54,656 bases of DNA from Methylococcales bacterium (lineage in GTDB: Bacteria > Pseudomonadota > Gammaproteobacteria > Methylococcales > Methylomonadaceae), in the NCBI GenBank assembly GCA_030654015.1, contig JAURYI010000080.1:1-54656 (forward strand), given 5' to 3'. The notes under the pieces were generated by a model. The model ran no database searches. It was not told the origin of the DNA and saw only the letters and a list, made by a program, of their open reading frames with translations. Positions 26,501 to 36,127 of this stretch are shown piece by piece. The translations under genes and the position numbers were made by a program. The stretch's first letter is position 1, and the number at the start of each line of letters is the position of its first letter.

Positions 26501-28096
26501 TTAACCAGGTTTCAGTTTTTTGACTGGACGTGCTTTAGTAGCTACATCGGCCACTGCAATACTGGCTTTACGATAATTTTGCGATTTGCTGGGTGTCAGA
26601 GCTGCCAGATTAACCGTTTTCTTATCCGCTGCTTTGCCTGTCGGTTTTTTACCCGCAGCCAACGCGACTTTTAAAGGTTTTTTATCATTTGCCGATGATT
26701 TTTTGTTACTTGCTAAAGCAGCAGGTGTTGTAGAACCTTTCTTTGCACTGGCAACTTGTACATTGCCGATTTTATTTTTACCCGCTTTTGCTGTCCATTG
26801 AATCGGTTCGGCTTTTTTGTTGGAGGGGATATTTAAAGCGACACCAGAACGGACTTCTTTACCAATTGAAGGATTGGCTTTCAGCAAAGCCTGTACGGTG
26901 GTTTTATTTCTGGAGGCAATCGCTGTCAAGGTTTCGCCAGATCTAACTTTATATTTGCTGGGAATTCCTACGCTGTCTTTTTGACGTGAAGCAACGACTC
27001 GGCTCTCTCGTTGTTGCTCTGCGCGAGCTAACCTTTCTTCTTCATGACGGGCGCGTTCTTCCTGCTCTCTAAAAAACTGCGTTTGATCAACACGCTCATA
27101 AATCGGGAGCTGTTCCAGACTGGTTTTAAATGAAGCGACTTTTTCAACAGGTACTAATAACCGATGCGGGCCGTCAGGCGAGGTACTGGCACGATTAAAC
27201 CCTGGATTTAATTTCATGAATTTATCCAACGGCATATTCGCCAATTGCGCAGCTTTTTGTAAATCCAGCGGCGAATCAATATTGACCACTTCAAGATACG
27301 GTTTGTTTGGAATATTGTTTAGATGAATACCGTATTCATCAGCATTGGCAATTAATTTAGCAATAGCTAATAACCGAGGCACATAGTCTGCGGTTTCTCT
27401 AGGTACATCTAAAGACCAATAATCGGTAGGCAAACTCAGGTTTTCATTTTTTTCCATTGCCTTCCACACATTGCCTTTACCCCAGTTATAAGAAGCTAAG
27501 GCAAGATTCCAGTCACCGTTAAAGGTTTCACCTAAATCTTTAAGAAACGCGGTAGCGGCTTGTGTTGAATCAAGAATATCACGACGACCGTCATACCATG
27601 AGTTTTGTTCCAGACCATATAATTTACCTGTGCCAGGAATAAACTGCCATAATCCTGAAGCATCGGCTTTTGAATAGGCATCGGGGATAAAAGCACTTTC
27701 AACGACGGGTAATAACGCTAATTCACCCGGAATATTGTTGGCTTCGATTTCATCGAGAATAAGATGTAAATAAGGTTCGGCACGTTGCTGAATTCTGGCA
27801 ATATACGCAGGGTGATCCAGATACCAGTTTAATTGCCGTTCTACCCGTTCATTGCTGACTTCAGGTAAGGCATAAAGCTTTAACAGACGTTCCCAGACGG
27901 TATTCTTATGTGCTTCTGCGGTTTTAAGGCGGTTGGATTTAAGCGGAGTCTGTTCCTGTTTGTTATTCTGAGAGAAAACAACAGGCGATCGGTCGTTGTA
28001 GCTTATAGGTGCTTTAGGCGTTTCGGCGCAACCTACAACAAGCAAAGAAACAGAAACTAATAAAAAATTAACTGACCTGTTAGAATTAACATACAT
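26501..28096 (-). CDS. mltD: Membrane-bound lytic murein transglycosylase D
   Basis: This 531-residue lipoprotein has a signal peptide ending at lipobox LLVVGC (Cys about 23). The lysozyme-like SLT domain (about 110-260) has catalytic Glu in LLPVVESAF and the WQFIPGTGKLYGL and SYNWGKGNVWKAM blocks. One LysM peptidoglycan-binding domain (YKVRSGETLTAIASRNKTT, about 383-425) is present, where E. coli MltD has two. After it comes a Lys/Ala-rich, probably disordered tail of about 100 residues with no counterpart in E. coli. The enzyme cleaves glycan strands in the periplasm. As in E. coli it lies near yafS and rnhA, here divergently. Confidence 0.94.
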   Translation of the reverse strand: MYVNSNRSVNFLLVSVSLLVVGCAETPKAPISYNDRSPVVFSQNNKQEQTPLKSNRLKTAEAHKNTVWERLLKLYALPEVSNERVERQLNWYLDHPAYIARIQQRAEPYLHLILDEIEANNIPGELALLPVVESAFIPDAYSKADASGLWQFIPGTGKLYGLEQNSWYDGRRDILDSTQAATAFLKDLGETFNGDWNLALASYNWGKGNVWKAMEKNENLSLPTDYWSLDVPRETADYVPRLLAIAKLIANADEYGIHLNNIPNKPYLEVVNIDSPLDLQKAAQLANMPLDKFMKLNPGFNRASTSPDGPHRLLVPVEKVASFKTSLEQLPIYERVDQTQFFREQEERARHEEERLARAEQQRESRVVASRQKDSVGIPSKYKVRSGETLTAIASRNKTTVQALLKANPSIGKEVRSGVALNIPSNKKAEPIQWTAKAGKNKIGNVQVASAKKGSTTPAALASNKKSSANDKKPLKVALAAGKKPTGKAADKKTVNLAALTPSKSQNYRKASIAVADVATKARPVKKLKPG

Positions 28097-28189
28097 TATC
28101 TTTAAACCCTTGCGAATATATTTGAATTACTTTGATTATAGCGGTGTTTTTACGGAAAATCATTAACATAAAAGTTAGCGGGTACATTA

Positions 28190-28909
28190 ATGAAACGAAA
28201 GTTCTTATTTTCTTGGTATCAAACACCCAGAGGCAAATTGTTGCAGCAACTGGAAGCCGATTATTTACGACGTTCCATTACCGTCAGTTGCCAACAAACA
28301 GTGCTGCAAATTGGTGGTTTAGGCTGGGAAAATGAATTTATCGACTGCACCTTATACCAAAGTTATACGATACTCGATGCTAAAATATTAGGGACTGACG
28401 TTGCGCGAAAAATTCAGGCAAAGGCGCATCACTTGCCATTACAAAACGACAGCGTTGATATGGTCATTATTCCGCATTTATTGGAATTTGATGCCCACCG
28501 TTTTCAAACTATGCGTGAAGTCGAGCGCGTATTAAAACCCGAAGGTTTGCTGGTGCTGTTAAATTTTAATCCATGGAGTTTATGGGTGCGCTACCAGTAT
28601 TTATGGGATAAAAAAATGGCAGACTCGTGGTCAGGGCATTTTATTTCGCGCAGCAGAACATTAGACTGGTTAAAATTATTGAATTTTGAAGTCACCACCT
28701 GTTCAGAATTTCATTTAGATACCGTTCATACCATGAACTATAAAGCCCACACCGCCAATAAACACGCATTTTTTGCGACCGCTTATGCGATTAAAGCCAT
28801 AAAACGCCGTTATCAACTTATTCCCCTGACACCCGTGAAAAATGAACTGCCGTCGTTAATATTGACCAACACCGTTACCCCCTCCGCGCGGTCGGAAAAA
28901 CATGATTGA
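28190..28909 (+). CDS. yafS: SAM-dependent methyltransferase, YafS-like
   Basis: The 239-residue class I methyltransferase-like protein has [14 protein letters not shown], a divergent SAM-binding glycine loop (about 43-56), and then [25 protein letters not shown], the canonical post-motif region. The YafS family sits beside rnhA in many gammaproteobacteria and its substrate is unknown. The gene overlaps rnhA by 8 bases, so translation is coupled. The start is an ATG at 28190. Confidence 0.87.
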   Translation: MKRKFLFSWYQTPRGKLLQQLEADYLRRSITVSCQQTVLQIGGLGWENEFIDCTLYQSYTILDAKILGTDVARKIQAKAHHLPLQNDSVDMVIIPHLLEFDAHRFQTMREVERVLKPEGLLVLLNFNPWSLWVRYQYLWDKKMADSWSGHFISRSRTLDWLKLLNFEVTTCSEFHLDTVHTMNYKAHTANKHAFFATAYAIKAIKRRYQLIPLTPVKNELPSLILTNTVTPSARSEKHD

Positions 28910-29336
28910 ACCAGTGATTATTTATACCGATGGCGCGTGTCGTGGTAATCCCGGCGTGGGCGGCTGGGGAGTTATTCTCAGTTATAAAGGTAACGTTAAA
29001 GAACTGTATGGCGGTGATAAAGACACCACCAATAACCGCATGGAACTCATGGCGGCAATCCAGTCTCTGGAAGCACTGACAAAGCCTTGCACAGTGCAGC
29101 TTTACAGTGACTCCAGCTATGTCTTAAAGGGCATTACCGAATGGATGCCCAACTGGAAAAAACGCGGCTGGAAAACCGCCAGCAAACACCCTGTAAAAAA
29201 TGTCGATTTATGGCAACGCTTAGATGCTGCCATTACCCCGCATGACATTGAATGGAAATGGGTGAAAGGTCATTCAGGCGATAAAGGCAACGACAGAGCC
29301 GATGCACTGGCTAATTTAGGCATTGATACGTTGTAA
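28902..29336 (+). CDS. rnhA: Ribonuclease HI
   Basis: The 144-residue RNase HI cuts the RNA strand of RNA-DNA hybrids. All four catalytic carboxylates are in place: Asp in [12 protein letters not shown] (Asp10), Glu in NRMELMAAI, Asp in YSDSSYV and Asp in GNDRADALA. Length matches the enzyme family (about 150). It is normally followed by divergent or adjacent dnaQ. Here dnaQ is absent and an IS remnant occupies that side. Confidence 0.97.
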   Translation: MIEPVIIYTDGACRGNPGVGGWGVILSYKGNVKELYGGDKDTTNNRMELMAAIQSLEALTKPCTVQLYSDSSYVLKGITEWMPNWKKRGWKTASKHPVKNVDLWQRLDAAITPHDIEWKWVKGHSGDKGNDRADALANLGIDTL

Positions 29337-29383
29337 ACTCGCTAAAAGCCAACACCGAACTCGGCGTGTTATCCGATAACACC

Positions 29384-29516
29384 TCACGCTATGGCATGAC
29401 GTAAACCCTGTATATCTACCAGTATATGCGCTTGATACCCGAGACTTTCATACCTAGACCATAGCCTTTGTGTTTGGCGCAATCGGTATTTTTATGCTTT
29501 GGGTAATCAACCTCGA
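29384..29516 (-). pseudogene. IS5-type transposase remnant
   Basis: The minus strand reads DYPKHKNTDCAKHKGYG then MKVSGIKR in one frame, and continues in another frame as HILVDIQGLRHAIA before a stop. Together these match the conserved NTDxAxxKGYxxGKKVSGIKRHIxVDTQGLPHAI segment of IS5-family transposases. At least one frameshift and several stops are present, and both ends are missing. It is therefore a fossil filling most of the gap at 29337-29585 between rnhA and rnhB. No inverted-repeat ends were found. Confidence 0.72.
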
Positions 29517-29585
29517 CATAACACTTAATAAAGTCCAATACGGAATTTTTCAATTATGAGCAGGACAGTGATTAATAGTATTATT

Positions 29586-30197
29586 TTAGCCAGAGCGGCT
29601 TAATTGAGCGTGTAGTAGTGTCTTGACTGGGTTAAAGCTTTTTCGGTGAATATCTAAAAAACCGAATTGCTGAATTTCAGCCAGATGCTGTTTTGTACCG
29701 TAGCTTTTATGGATATGAAAGGAAAAATCTGGATACTGGTGATGACAATCAACCATCAGATTATCCCGATAAACTTTCGCTAGAATGGATGCCGCGCTGA
29801 TGGCTTGTACTTTGCTATCACCTTTAACAATGGCTTGTGCGGGTATCGTTAATTGCGGTAGCCGATTACCATCGACTAATACAGTATCGGGCTGAATGTG
29901 TAAACCTGCAACGGCGCGTTGCATGGCAAGTAGTGCGGCGTGGAGGATGTTGAGGGAGTCTATTTCTGTAACACTGGCTTCTGCTATCGCCCAGCTTAAC
30001 GCATTCTCTTGAATGATTGTGCTGAGTTGTTCGCGCTTGCGTTCGGTGAGTTTTTTAGAGTCGGCTAATCCGGCAATCGGTTTACTGGCATCCAGAATAA
30101 CGGCGGCGGCTACTACAGAACCTGCTAAACAGCCGCGCCCCACTTCATCAACACCTGCAATCAGGAAATGCGAGGGGATGTCATCCATGAATGGCAT
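29586..30197 (-). CDS. rnhB: Ribonuclease HII
   Basis: The 203-residue RNase HII removes ribonucleotides from DNA. The active-site block [12 protein letters not shown] (about 14-25, with Asp and Glu) and later acidic residues in ADSKKL, VDGN and VDCHHQYP are typical. It ends the bamA-skp-fabZ-lpxA-rnhB operon, starting 6 bases after the lpxA stop. In E. coli lpxB and then rnhB follow lpxA, but lpxB is missing here. Both RNase H types therefore lie within 1.3 kb. Confidence 0.96.
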   Translation of the reverse strand: MPFMDDIPSHFLIAGVDEVGRGCLAGSVVAAAVILDASKPIAGLADSKKLTERKREQLSTIIQENALSWAIAEASVTEIDSLNILHAALLAMQRAVAGLHIQPDTVLVDGNRLPQLTIPAQAIVKGDSKVQAISAASILAKVYRDNLMVDCHHQYPDFSFHIHKSYGTKQHLAEIQQFGFLDIHRKSFNPVKTLLHAQLSRSG

Positions 30198-30203
30198 CAG
30201 CGA

Positions 30204-30974
30204 CTAGCGCAATATGCCACGGCGAACATTGCGCAAAAAATCAACCATTTCAGTTAATTCTTTACTGTCAGTTGCCAATTCTTCGATTTGATCGATGGCA
30301 TCTTCCAGACGTAAATTCATTTTGTAAATGAGTTTATAGGCGTTTCTAATCAAGCGAATATCATCGGCGTTGATACCGTTACGCTCCATACCTACCGAGT
30401 TGATACCGTGTGGTCTGGTGGGTTTACCACCAACCATCACAAAGGGCGGAATATCTTGAGTAATAGCACTGCCCATTGCTGCAAAACTGTACTGCCCGAT
30501 TTGCGTAAACTGATGTACTAATGTAAAGCCACCCAGAATGGCGTGGCTATTCAAATGTACATGACCTGCTAATGATGCACCATTTGCCATAATGACGTGA
30601 TCGCCGATAATGCAATCATGAGCAACATGGGTGTAAGCCATAAACAGGTTATCGCTCCCTATTTGGGTGACGCTGTTATCTTGGATTGTCCCTCGGTGCA
30701 TAGAGGTAAATTCTCGGATAGTATTTCTATCACCAATTTCAAGGCGTGTAATTTCAGCCGCATATTTTTTATCTTGCGGATCTTCGCCGATGGAAGTGAA
30801 TTGATAGATTCTATTGTCCTTACCAATGGACGTAGGCCCTTTGATAACAACATGGGGGCCTATCACGGTGCCTGAATCTATTTTGACATCGGCACCGATA
30901 ACGGAAAAAGCTCCTACAGACACATCAGAGGCTAGTTCTGCACGACTATCAATAATAGCGGAGGAATCAATCAA
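30204..30974 (-). CDS. lpxA: UDP-N-acetylglucosamine acyltransferase LpxA
   Basis: The 256-residue left-handed beta-helix enzyme catalyses the first step of lipid A synthesis, acylating UDP-GlcNAc with a hydroxyacyl-ACP in the cytoplasm. Hexapeptide repeats run through residues 1-190. The catalytic His lies in the block YTHVAHDCIIGDHVIMANG (about 115-133). A helical C-terminal domain follows. The start is taken as TTG at 30974, two bases after the fabZ stop, because MIDSSAIID aligns with the E. coli MIDKSAFVH start. Longer readings would run through fabZ. Confidence 0.95.
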   Translation of the reverse strand: MIDSSAIIDSRAELASDVSVGAFSVIGADVKIDSGTVIGPHVVIKGPTSIGKDNRIYQFTSIGEDPQDKKYAAEITRLEIGDRNTIREFTSMHRGTIQDNSVTQIGSDNLFMAYTHVAHDCIIGDHVIMANGASLAGHVHLNSHAILGGFTLVHQFTQIGQYSFAAMGSAITQDIPPFVMVGGKPTRPHGINSVGMERNGINADDIRLIRNAYKLIYKMNLRLEDAIDQIEELATDSKELTEMVDFLRNVRRGILR

Positions 30975-30976
30975 AA

Positions 30977-31420
30977 CTAGTCCACTACCGCTGCACATCG
31001 GATTTCTGCACTCGCTACAAAATCGCCATCCACTTCGGCACGACATTCAAACGCCCAAATATTACGCTTACTCTTGACGAATCTGGCTTCCAACATTAAT
31101 TGATCTCCAGGAACTACAGGTCGTTTGAATTTGGCTTTATCAATACCGACCAAATAATAAATCATACCTTCCAGTTCATCACCTGCCGTTTCCGACGCTA
31201 ATAAGCCAGTTGCTTGCGCTAATGCTTCAAGAATCAAAACACCTGGCATGATAGGTTTTTGCGGAAAATGCCCTTGAAAGAAAGGCTCATTATAAGTAAC
31301 ATTTTTTACTCCTAATAGCCTAATTCCAGGTTCGCACTCAATGACCTTATCAACCAATAAAAATGGGTAACGATGAGGTAAAAAAGCTTGTATTTGTAAA
31401 ATATCCAACGTAATAGACAT
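30977..31420 (-). CDS. fabZ: 3-hydroxyacyl-ACP dehydratase FabZ
   Basis: The 147-residue hot-dog-fold enzyme dehydrates beta-hydroxyacyl-ACP in fatty-acid elongation and competes with LpxA for the hydroxyacyl pool. The active-site His is in [20 protein letters not shown] (about 50-69), with the catalytic Glu in the same helix. It is packed against lpxA with a 2-base gap. The upstream neighbour is skp, so lpxD, normally between skp and fabZ, is absent. Confidence 0.97.
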   Translation of the reverse strand: MSITLDILQIQAFLPHRYPFLLVDKVIECEPGIRLLGVKNVTYNEPFFQGHFPQKPIMPGVLILEALAQATGLLASETAGDELEGMIYYLVGIDKAKFKRPVVPGDQLMLEARFVKSKRNIWAFECRAEVDGDFVASAEIRCAAVVD

Positions 31421-31480
31421 ATGGCGTAGGGAGTTTTTTATTAAGGTTTGAGTGTGGTGATACTTAAAGATAACGGAGTT

Positions 31481-31981
31481 TTATTCAGGTATTTTTAACA
31501 GTTTTTGTTGAACTTGAGCAGTAACATCAATTTTGTCATTGGCGTAAATAACACCTTCTGTCAACAATAAATCGAAGTTTTGATCTTTTGCAATTTCACG
31601 AATCGCTTCGATGATGTGTTTTTGCAATTTGCCTAATTCTTCGTTACGGCTGGCATTAAAATCTTCACTAAATTCTTGTTGTGATCTTTTCGCATCTCTT
31701 TTTTTGTTGAGCAGATCTTTTTCGAGGTTAGATTTTTCTGATTCGCTCATGACCGCTGCGTCTTTGGTCATTTTTTCTTCCATGGTTTGGATTTCTTTTT
31801 GCTGTGCAACTAATTGTTTGTCACGACCTGAAAATTTTTGTTCCAGACGTTTTTTAGCTTTTTCAGCTTGAGGTGCTTTTTCAAGTACTTGTGGAATGTT
31901 CACGAAACCAATTTTTAAATCAGCATAACTGACATTGGCAGCCAGCAATAATCCTAAAAACAAAGCAATTTTCTTTTTCAT
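31481..31981 (-). CDS. skp: Periplasmic chaperone Skp/OmpH
   Basis: The 166-residue Skp family protein has a signal peptide MKKKIALFLGLLLAANVSYA, then DLKIGFVNIPQVLEKAPQAE and a long charged coiled coil (about 45-125) forming the tentacles that hold unfolded outer-membrane proteins in the periplasm. The ATG at 31981 fits the signal peptide. A GGAG lies 12 bases upstream, a long spacing. It follows bamA, the usual order, and cooperates with BamA in outer-membrane protein delivery. Confidence 0.94.
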   Translation of the reverse strand: MKKKIALFLGLLLAANVSYADLKIGFVNIPQVLEKAPQAEKAKKRLEQKFSGRDKQLVAQQKEIQTMEEKMTKDAAVMSESEKSNLEKDLLNKKRDAKRSQQEFSEDFNASRNEELGKLQKHIIEAIREIAKDQNFDLLLTEGVIYANDKIDVTAQVQQKLLKIPE

Positions 31982-32044
31982 TGTTAAATCAATCTCCAAT
32001 TACGGTTAAAAAATAAATAAACACTAAAGGGTGAAATTATAGGG

Positions 32045-32074
32045 GATAAGTTGCTTAAACTAAAATAACTTATC
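32045..32074. terminator. Hairpin at the bamA end
   Basis: GATAAGTT (32045-32052) pairs with AACTTATC (32067-32074), overlapping the bamA stop codon. On the minus strand it is followed by CCCCTATAATTT. It may attenuate read-through from bamA into skp or protect the bamA mRNA end. Weak evidence. Confidence 0.35.
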
Positions 32075-34412
32075 AGAAACTTTGACCAAAGTTAAACTGA
32101 AATGCCTGTTTTTGATCGGTAGACTGCGCATTCAAAGGATACGCCGCACTCACTGATAATGCACCGAAAGGTGATAACCATTCGCCTGAAAGCCCTGTAG
32201 AATAGCGCATTTCATTCACTGAAAAACCGTTACTGACCGTACCGGCATCAAAAAATGTACCTAGTCTGATGGATTTTGTCTCTGTCATGAAAGGTACAGG
32301 AAAGAATAACTCAGCATTACCAATGATTTTAGCCGAGCCGCCGATAGGATTTCCTTGGATAGCAGCACCGCCTAATATATTATTTTGGGTATCGGTAGGA
32401 CCAAGGGTATTGTTTCTAAAGCCGCGTATTGAACCAGTACCGCCTGCAAAGTAATTTTCAAAGAATGGCAGGCCATTAGTGCTGCCGTAACCATCCCCGT
32501 AACCGACTTCGCCGTTCAGTTTAAAGGTAAAATCTTTAGCAATAGGGAAATAATGTTGATGCCTGTAAGCGACTTTATAATAAGTTAAATCACTACCTGG
32601 AACGATGATTTGTGCAGATGCGCGTTGCTGACCGCCCTTAGTGGGAAATAAGGCTTTGTTAAGGGTATCGTGAGTCCAGCTTACGGTTTCACCCAAAGTC
32701 CAAAATTTGTTACCTTCTTCAAGAACAAAATCACGGATTTGTTTAGAGGTATAAATGTTGTTGCTATTGCCATAAATATCGGTGTATTCATTAACTTTTA
32801 AATTCGTGTGCCTTAGATCAGTATCAAAGCGAATCGTGTCAAATTCATTTAATGGAATACCGAAGTTGGTACCGGCATTCGCCACGTCGGTGGTGTAGTT
32901 TGACAGGTTAATCGCACCCGCATTACGTTTGGCATAACCCAGGTTGTAGCCTTGACTGACACCGTCTACCGTAAAATAGGGATTGAAAAAACCAAATTGA
33001 TAATTAGTGGTAAAGGTACTGTTGTTAAACGCGAGGTTGACACGTTTTCCTGAGCCGAAAACGTTATCCTGAGACACGTTGGCGTTTAAAATAATCCCCT
33101 GCACCTGAGAGTAACCAACACCTGCTGATAAATTACCTGAGGGTTTTTCGACTACAGTATAGTTCACGTCAATTTGGTCGGCGGTACCGACAACAGGAGG
33201 CGTTTCAACATTAACGGTTTCAAAATAACCTAATCGTTCAAGGCGGACTTTTGATCGTTCTATTTTTGAACTGGAAGCCCAGCTGGATTCCATTTGACGC
33301 ATTTCACGGCGCAATACTTCATCGCGCGTCGTGCTATTGCCGCGCATATTGATGCGATTGACATAAACACGTTTACCTGGATCGACCGCAAAAGTCATAT
33401 CAACGGTTTTAGTGGCTTCGATAATTTCGGGTACCATATTAACGTTGGCGAACGCATAACCTTCATCGCCTAGACGATCTTGAATAGCTTTTGAGGTTTC
33501 GGTGGCATTTTTACGAGAAAAAATTTCACCTGGACCAACGCTGACTAATTTAGTCAGCTGGTCAGGCGGAACAATCAGATTCCCTGCCAATTTAACTTTA
33601 TTCAGTGTGTAAACATCACCTTCTTTGACATTAATGGTGACATAAATATCTTTTTTATCAGGTGTGATAGCGACTTGCGTAGATTCGATAGCAAAATTGA
33701 TATAACCGCGATCTAAATAATAGGACAGCAGGCTTTCTAAATCGGCAGACAATTTTTGCTTGGAATATTGATCATTTTTGGTATAGAACGACAATAAGTC
33801 TGAGGTGCTTAACTCGAACTTACCGAGCAGCGTTTTATCATCAAACGCATTGTTACCGACAATATTGATTTGCTTGATTTTGGTGACGCGCCCTTCAGAG
33901 ATGGTGATATTAATACCGACACGATTGCGGGTTAAGGTTGATACATCTGTTTTAATCTGTAATCCGTATTTACCGTGACTGAGATATTGACGACTTAATT
34001 CTTGTTCGACTTTATCCAGCACTTGGCGGTCAAATACTTTGCCTTCGGCTAAACCGATTTTATCCAGAGCCTTGGTTAAATCATCTTTGCTGAGATCTTT
34101 ATTGCCTTCAAAGACAATTTTTGCGATGGTGGGACGCTCAACAACATTAATAACCAGCGTTGAACCTACTCTTGATAATGAAACATCTTTAAAAAAACCT
34201 GTTTTAAATAACGCTCGTATCGCCGCAGAAGAGCGATCTAATGAAAACCGTTGACCGACAGTAACAGGAAAATCGTTATACACAGTCCCAGCAGAAATAC
34301 GTTGCAAACCTTTAACTTGAATATCTCTAACAATGAATTCTTCATCAGCTTTAACAGCTTGAGAGGCAAGCAGGCATAAAAATAACAAGCGAGAAAAAGT
34401 ATTTGGTTTCAT
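32073..34412 (-). CDS. bamA: Outer-membrane protein assembly factor BamA
   Basis: The 779-residue Omp85 protein has a signal peptide (about 1-22), five POTRA domains (about 25-425, beginning FIVRDIQVKGLQRISAGTVY) and a 16-strand beta-barrel ending in a C-terminal Phe (FNFGQSF). The conserved loop motif is IRGF in GTGSIRGFRNNTLGP, a variant of the usual VRGF. It is the core of the Bam complex, inserting beta-barrel proteins into the outer membrane. It heads the operon with skp, fabZ, lpxA and rnhB. The usual upstream rseP and dxr genes are replaced by the epmA-efp unit. Confidence 0.97.
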   Translation of the reverse strand: MKPNTFSRLLFLCLLASQAVKADEEFIVRDIQVKGLQRISAGTVYNDFPVTVGQRFSLDRSSAAIRALFKTGFFKDVSLSRVGSTLVINVVERPTIAKIVFEGNKDLSKDDLTKALDKIGLAEGKVFDRQVLDKVEQELSRQYLSHGKYGLQIKTDVSTLTRNRVGINITISEGRVTKIKQINIVGNNAFDDKTLLGKFELSTSDLLSFYTKNDQYSKQKLSADLESLLSYYLDRGYINFAIESTQVAITPDKKDIYVTINVKEGDVYTLNKVKLAGNLIVPPDQLTKLVSVGPGEIFSRKNATETSKAIQDRLGDEGYAFANVNMVPEIIEATKTVDMTFAVDPGKRVYVNRINMRGNSTTRDEVLRREMRQMESSWASSSKIERSKVRLERLGYFETVNVETPPVVGTADQIDVNYTVVEKPSGNLSAGVGYSQVQGIILNANVSQDNVFGSGKRVNLAFNNSTFTTNYQFGFFNPYFTVDGVSQGYNLGYAKRNAGAINLSNYTTDVANAGTNFGIPLNEFDTIRFDTDLRHTNLKVNEYTDIYGNSNNIYTSKQIRDFVLEEGNKFWTLGETVSWTHDTLNKALFPTKGGQQRASAQIIVPGSDLTYYKVAYRHQHYFPIAKDFTFKLNGEVGYGDGYGSTNGLPFFENYFAGGTGSIRGFRNNTLGPTDTQNNILGGAAIQGNPIGGSAKIIGNAELFFPVPFMTETKSIRLGTFFDAGTVSNGFSVNEMRYSTGLSGEWLSPFGALSVSAAYPLNAQSTDQKQAFQFNFGQSF

Positions 34413-34492
34413 GTAAGTATCTAAAAAATAAAGCGTCTAGGGGGCAAATGATAAAAACGACTACGATTATAACACAGTAAAATTTAAACAGC

Positions 34493-35476
34493 TTAAGCCC
34501 TGCGTATTGAAAAACTCATAACTTCGTCTATGGATGCTGTTTTTGACAACAACATGAGCAAGCGATCCAGACCGATTGCTATGCCTGAACAGTCGGGCAA
34601 TCCATTTTCCAATGCGGCAATCAATCGGTCATCCTTAACAACAGTGGCTGAATTTTGCTGTTCACGGATGCTTATTTCATCATCAAAACGTTGATTTTGC
34701 TCGACTGCATCGGTCAATTCATAAAAACCATTGCCCAACTCAATACCATTAATAAACAGTTCTACGCGATCAGTTATACGCGCATCATCGGCATTAATAC
34801 GCGCTAATGATGACTGGCAGGCGGGATAACCATAAACCATATATAAAACATCACCCGTTAAATAAGGTTGAACTTTATGACTGAACAACACATCCAGCCA
34901 GAGCGCGTGATCGTACTCACACAACGCCACCGCTTCGGGTAACTCATGCGTCAGCGCGTAACTACAATAATTTTCATAAGAAAACACCAGCGCGTCCAAG
35001 CCTGTGTATTGTTGAAAAATTGCCTGATAACTGGTGCGTTGCACGCTGGCTAATTCAACTTGCTCAGCCGCAAATAATGTCTGAATTAATTCAGCAGTTT
35101 CATCCATCAATTGCGACAGATCAAAGCCGACGCGATACCATTCCAACAGGGTAAATTCGGGATTATGAAACCGTCCCGCTTCGCCATTTCTGAATGCTTT
35201 ACAGATTTGATAAATAGAACCGCACCCTGCCGCAAGCAGGCGTTTCATAGCAAACTCAGGCGATGTTTGCAGAAAAAATCGGTGTTGCGAGGGCGGCACA
35301 TTATAATCAGTCGCAAAAAATGCCAGCTGAGGATCTGTGCCTATGGTACGACTCAACAGCGGCGTTTCCACTTCCAACACCGCTTTTGCCAAGAAAAAAG
35401 CCCGAATGTTAGCCAACAACCGCGCTCTTAACTGCAACATTGCCACCGAACACGTCGGCTGCCACGCAGACTGCAT
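34493..35476 (-). CDS. epmA: EF-P beta-lysine ligase EpmA
   Basis: This 327-residue class II lysyl-tRNA synthetase-like enzyme lacks the anticodon-binding domain (E. coli EpmA has 325). It attaches beta-lysine to Lys34 of EF-P. Class II motif 1 is VLEVETPLLS, motif 2 is CKAFRNGEAGRFHNPEFTLLEWYR (RNGE with EFTLLE), and motif 3 is GIAIGLDRLLML near the C-terminus. The start overlaps the efp stop (TAATG), so enzyme and substrate are translationally coupled. With efp and epmB it completes the modification pathway. Confidence 0.96.
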   Translation of the reverse strand: MQSAWQPTCSVAMLQLRARLLANIRAFFLAKAVLEVETPLLSRTIGTDPQLAFFATDYNVPPSQHRFFLQTSPEFAMKRLLAAGCGSIYQICKAFRNGEAGRFHNPEFTLLEWYRVGFDLSQLMDETAELIQTLFAAEQVELASVQRTSYQAIFQQYTGLDALVFSYENYCSYALTHELPEAVALCEYDHALWLDVLFSHKVQPYLTGDVLYMVYGYPACQSSLARINADDARITDRVELFINGIELGNGFYELTDAVEQNQRFDDEISIREQQNSATVVKDDRLIAALENGLPDCSGIAIGLDRLLMLLSKTASIDEVMSFSIRRA

Positions 35477-36045
35477 TATTCTTTAACGCGCGAAATATAG
35501 TCGCCAGTACGGGTATCGACTTTAATCATTTCATCCGTTTGTACAAACAACGGCACACGCACCACCGCGCCAGTTTCCAGTCGAGCAGGTTTACCGCCAC
35601 CGCCAGAAGTATCGCCGCGTACACCTGGATCGGTTTCCACAATTTTCAATTCCACAAAATTGGCAGGCGTTACACCGATGGGCGCGTCATTCCATAACAT
35701 AACCGTGCAGGGATCTTGATCTTTCAACCATTTACCTGCATCACCGACGATTTTTTCATCACATTGATACTGATCAAAGGTTTCATTGTTCATAAAATGT
35801 CTGAATTCGCCGTCGTTATACAAGTATTGCATCTCCATTTCGACCACATCCGCGCCTTCCAACGACTCGCCTGATTTAAACGTTCTTTCAATCACGCGCC
35901 CGCTTTTCAAGTTTCTAATTTTAACGCGATTGAACGCCTGACCTTTGCCCGGCTTAACAAACTCATTCTCAATAATCGCGCACGGGTCATTATCCAACAT
36001 GACTTTCAACCCTGCTTTAAACTCACTCGTACTATAACTAGCCAT
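35476..36045 (-). CDS. efp: Elongation factor P
   Basis: The 189-residue EF-P relieves ribosome stalling at polyproline stretches. The modified lysine is Lys34 in the loop VKPGKGQAF, matching the beta-lysylation type rather than the rhamnosylated arginine type. This agrees with EpmA and EpmB being encoded nearby. It has KOW-like domain I and two OB domains. It is divergent from a broken epmB copy, the ancestral head-to-head arrangement. A fragment of this gene's first codons is repeated at 41077-41111. Confidence 0.97.
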   Translation of the reverse strand: MASYSTSEFKAGLKVMLDNDPCAIIENEFVKPGKGQAFNRVKIRNLKSGRVIERTFKSGESLEGADVVEMEMQYLYNDGEFRHFMNNETFDQYQCDEKIVGDAGKWLKDQDPCTVMLWNDAPIGVTPANFVELKIVETDPGVRGDTSGGGGKPARLETGAVVRVPLFVQTDEMIKVDTRTGDYISRVKE

Positions 36046-36082
36046 TTTATCCTCAAGATGATAAACAATGTAAACGAACCAT

Positions 36083-36088
36083 TATAAT
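36083..36088 (+). promoter_or_regulatory. Candidate -10 element in the efp/epmB divergent promoter
   Basis: A TATAAT hexamer lies 40 bases before the broken epmB start. The surrounding ATTATAAT is self-complementary and reads as TATAAT on both strands, so it could serve efp too. The same element is kept at 41151-41156 before the intact epmB. No convincing -35 box was found. Confidence 0.4.
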
Positions 36089-36127
36089 AGAAGCCTCCTA
36101 CGGATAGAAACCTAAAAACCTCGATAC

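Noticed and set aside
32045-32074. Strong intrinsic terminator separating bamA from skp
   Set aside because: The stem is AT-rich and lacks a T-tract, and the two genes are normally one operon. Kept only as a weak candidate.
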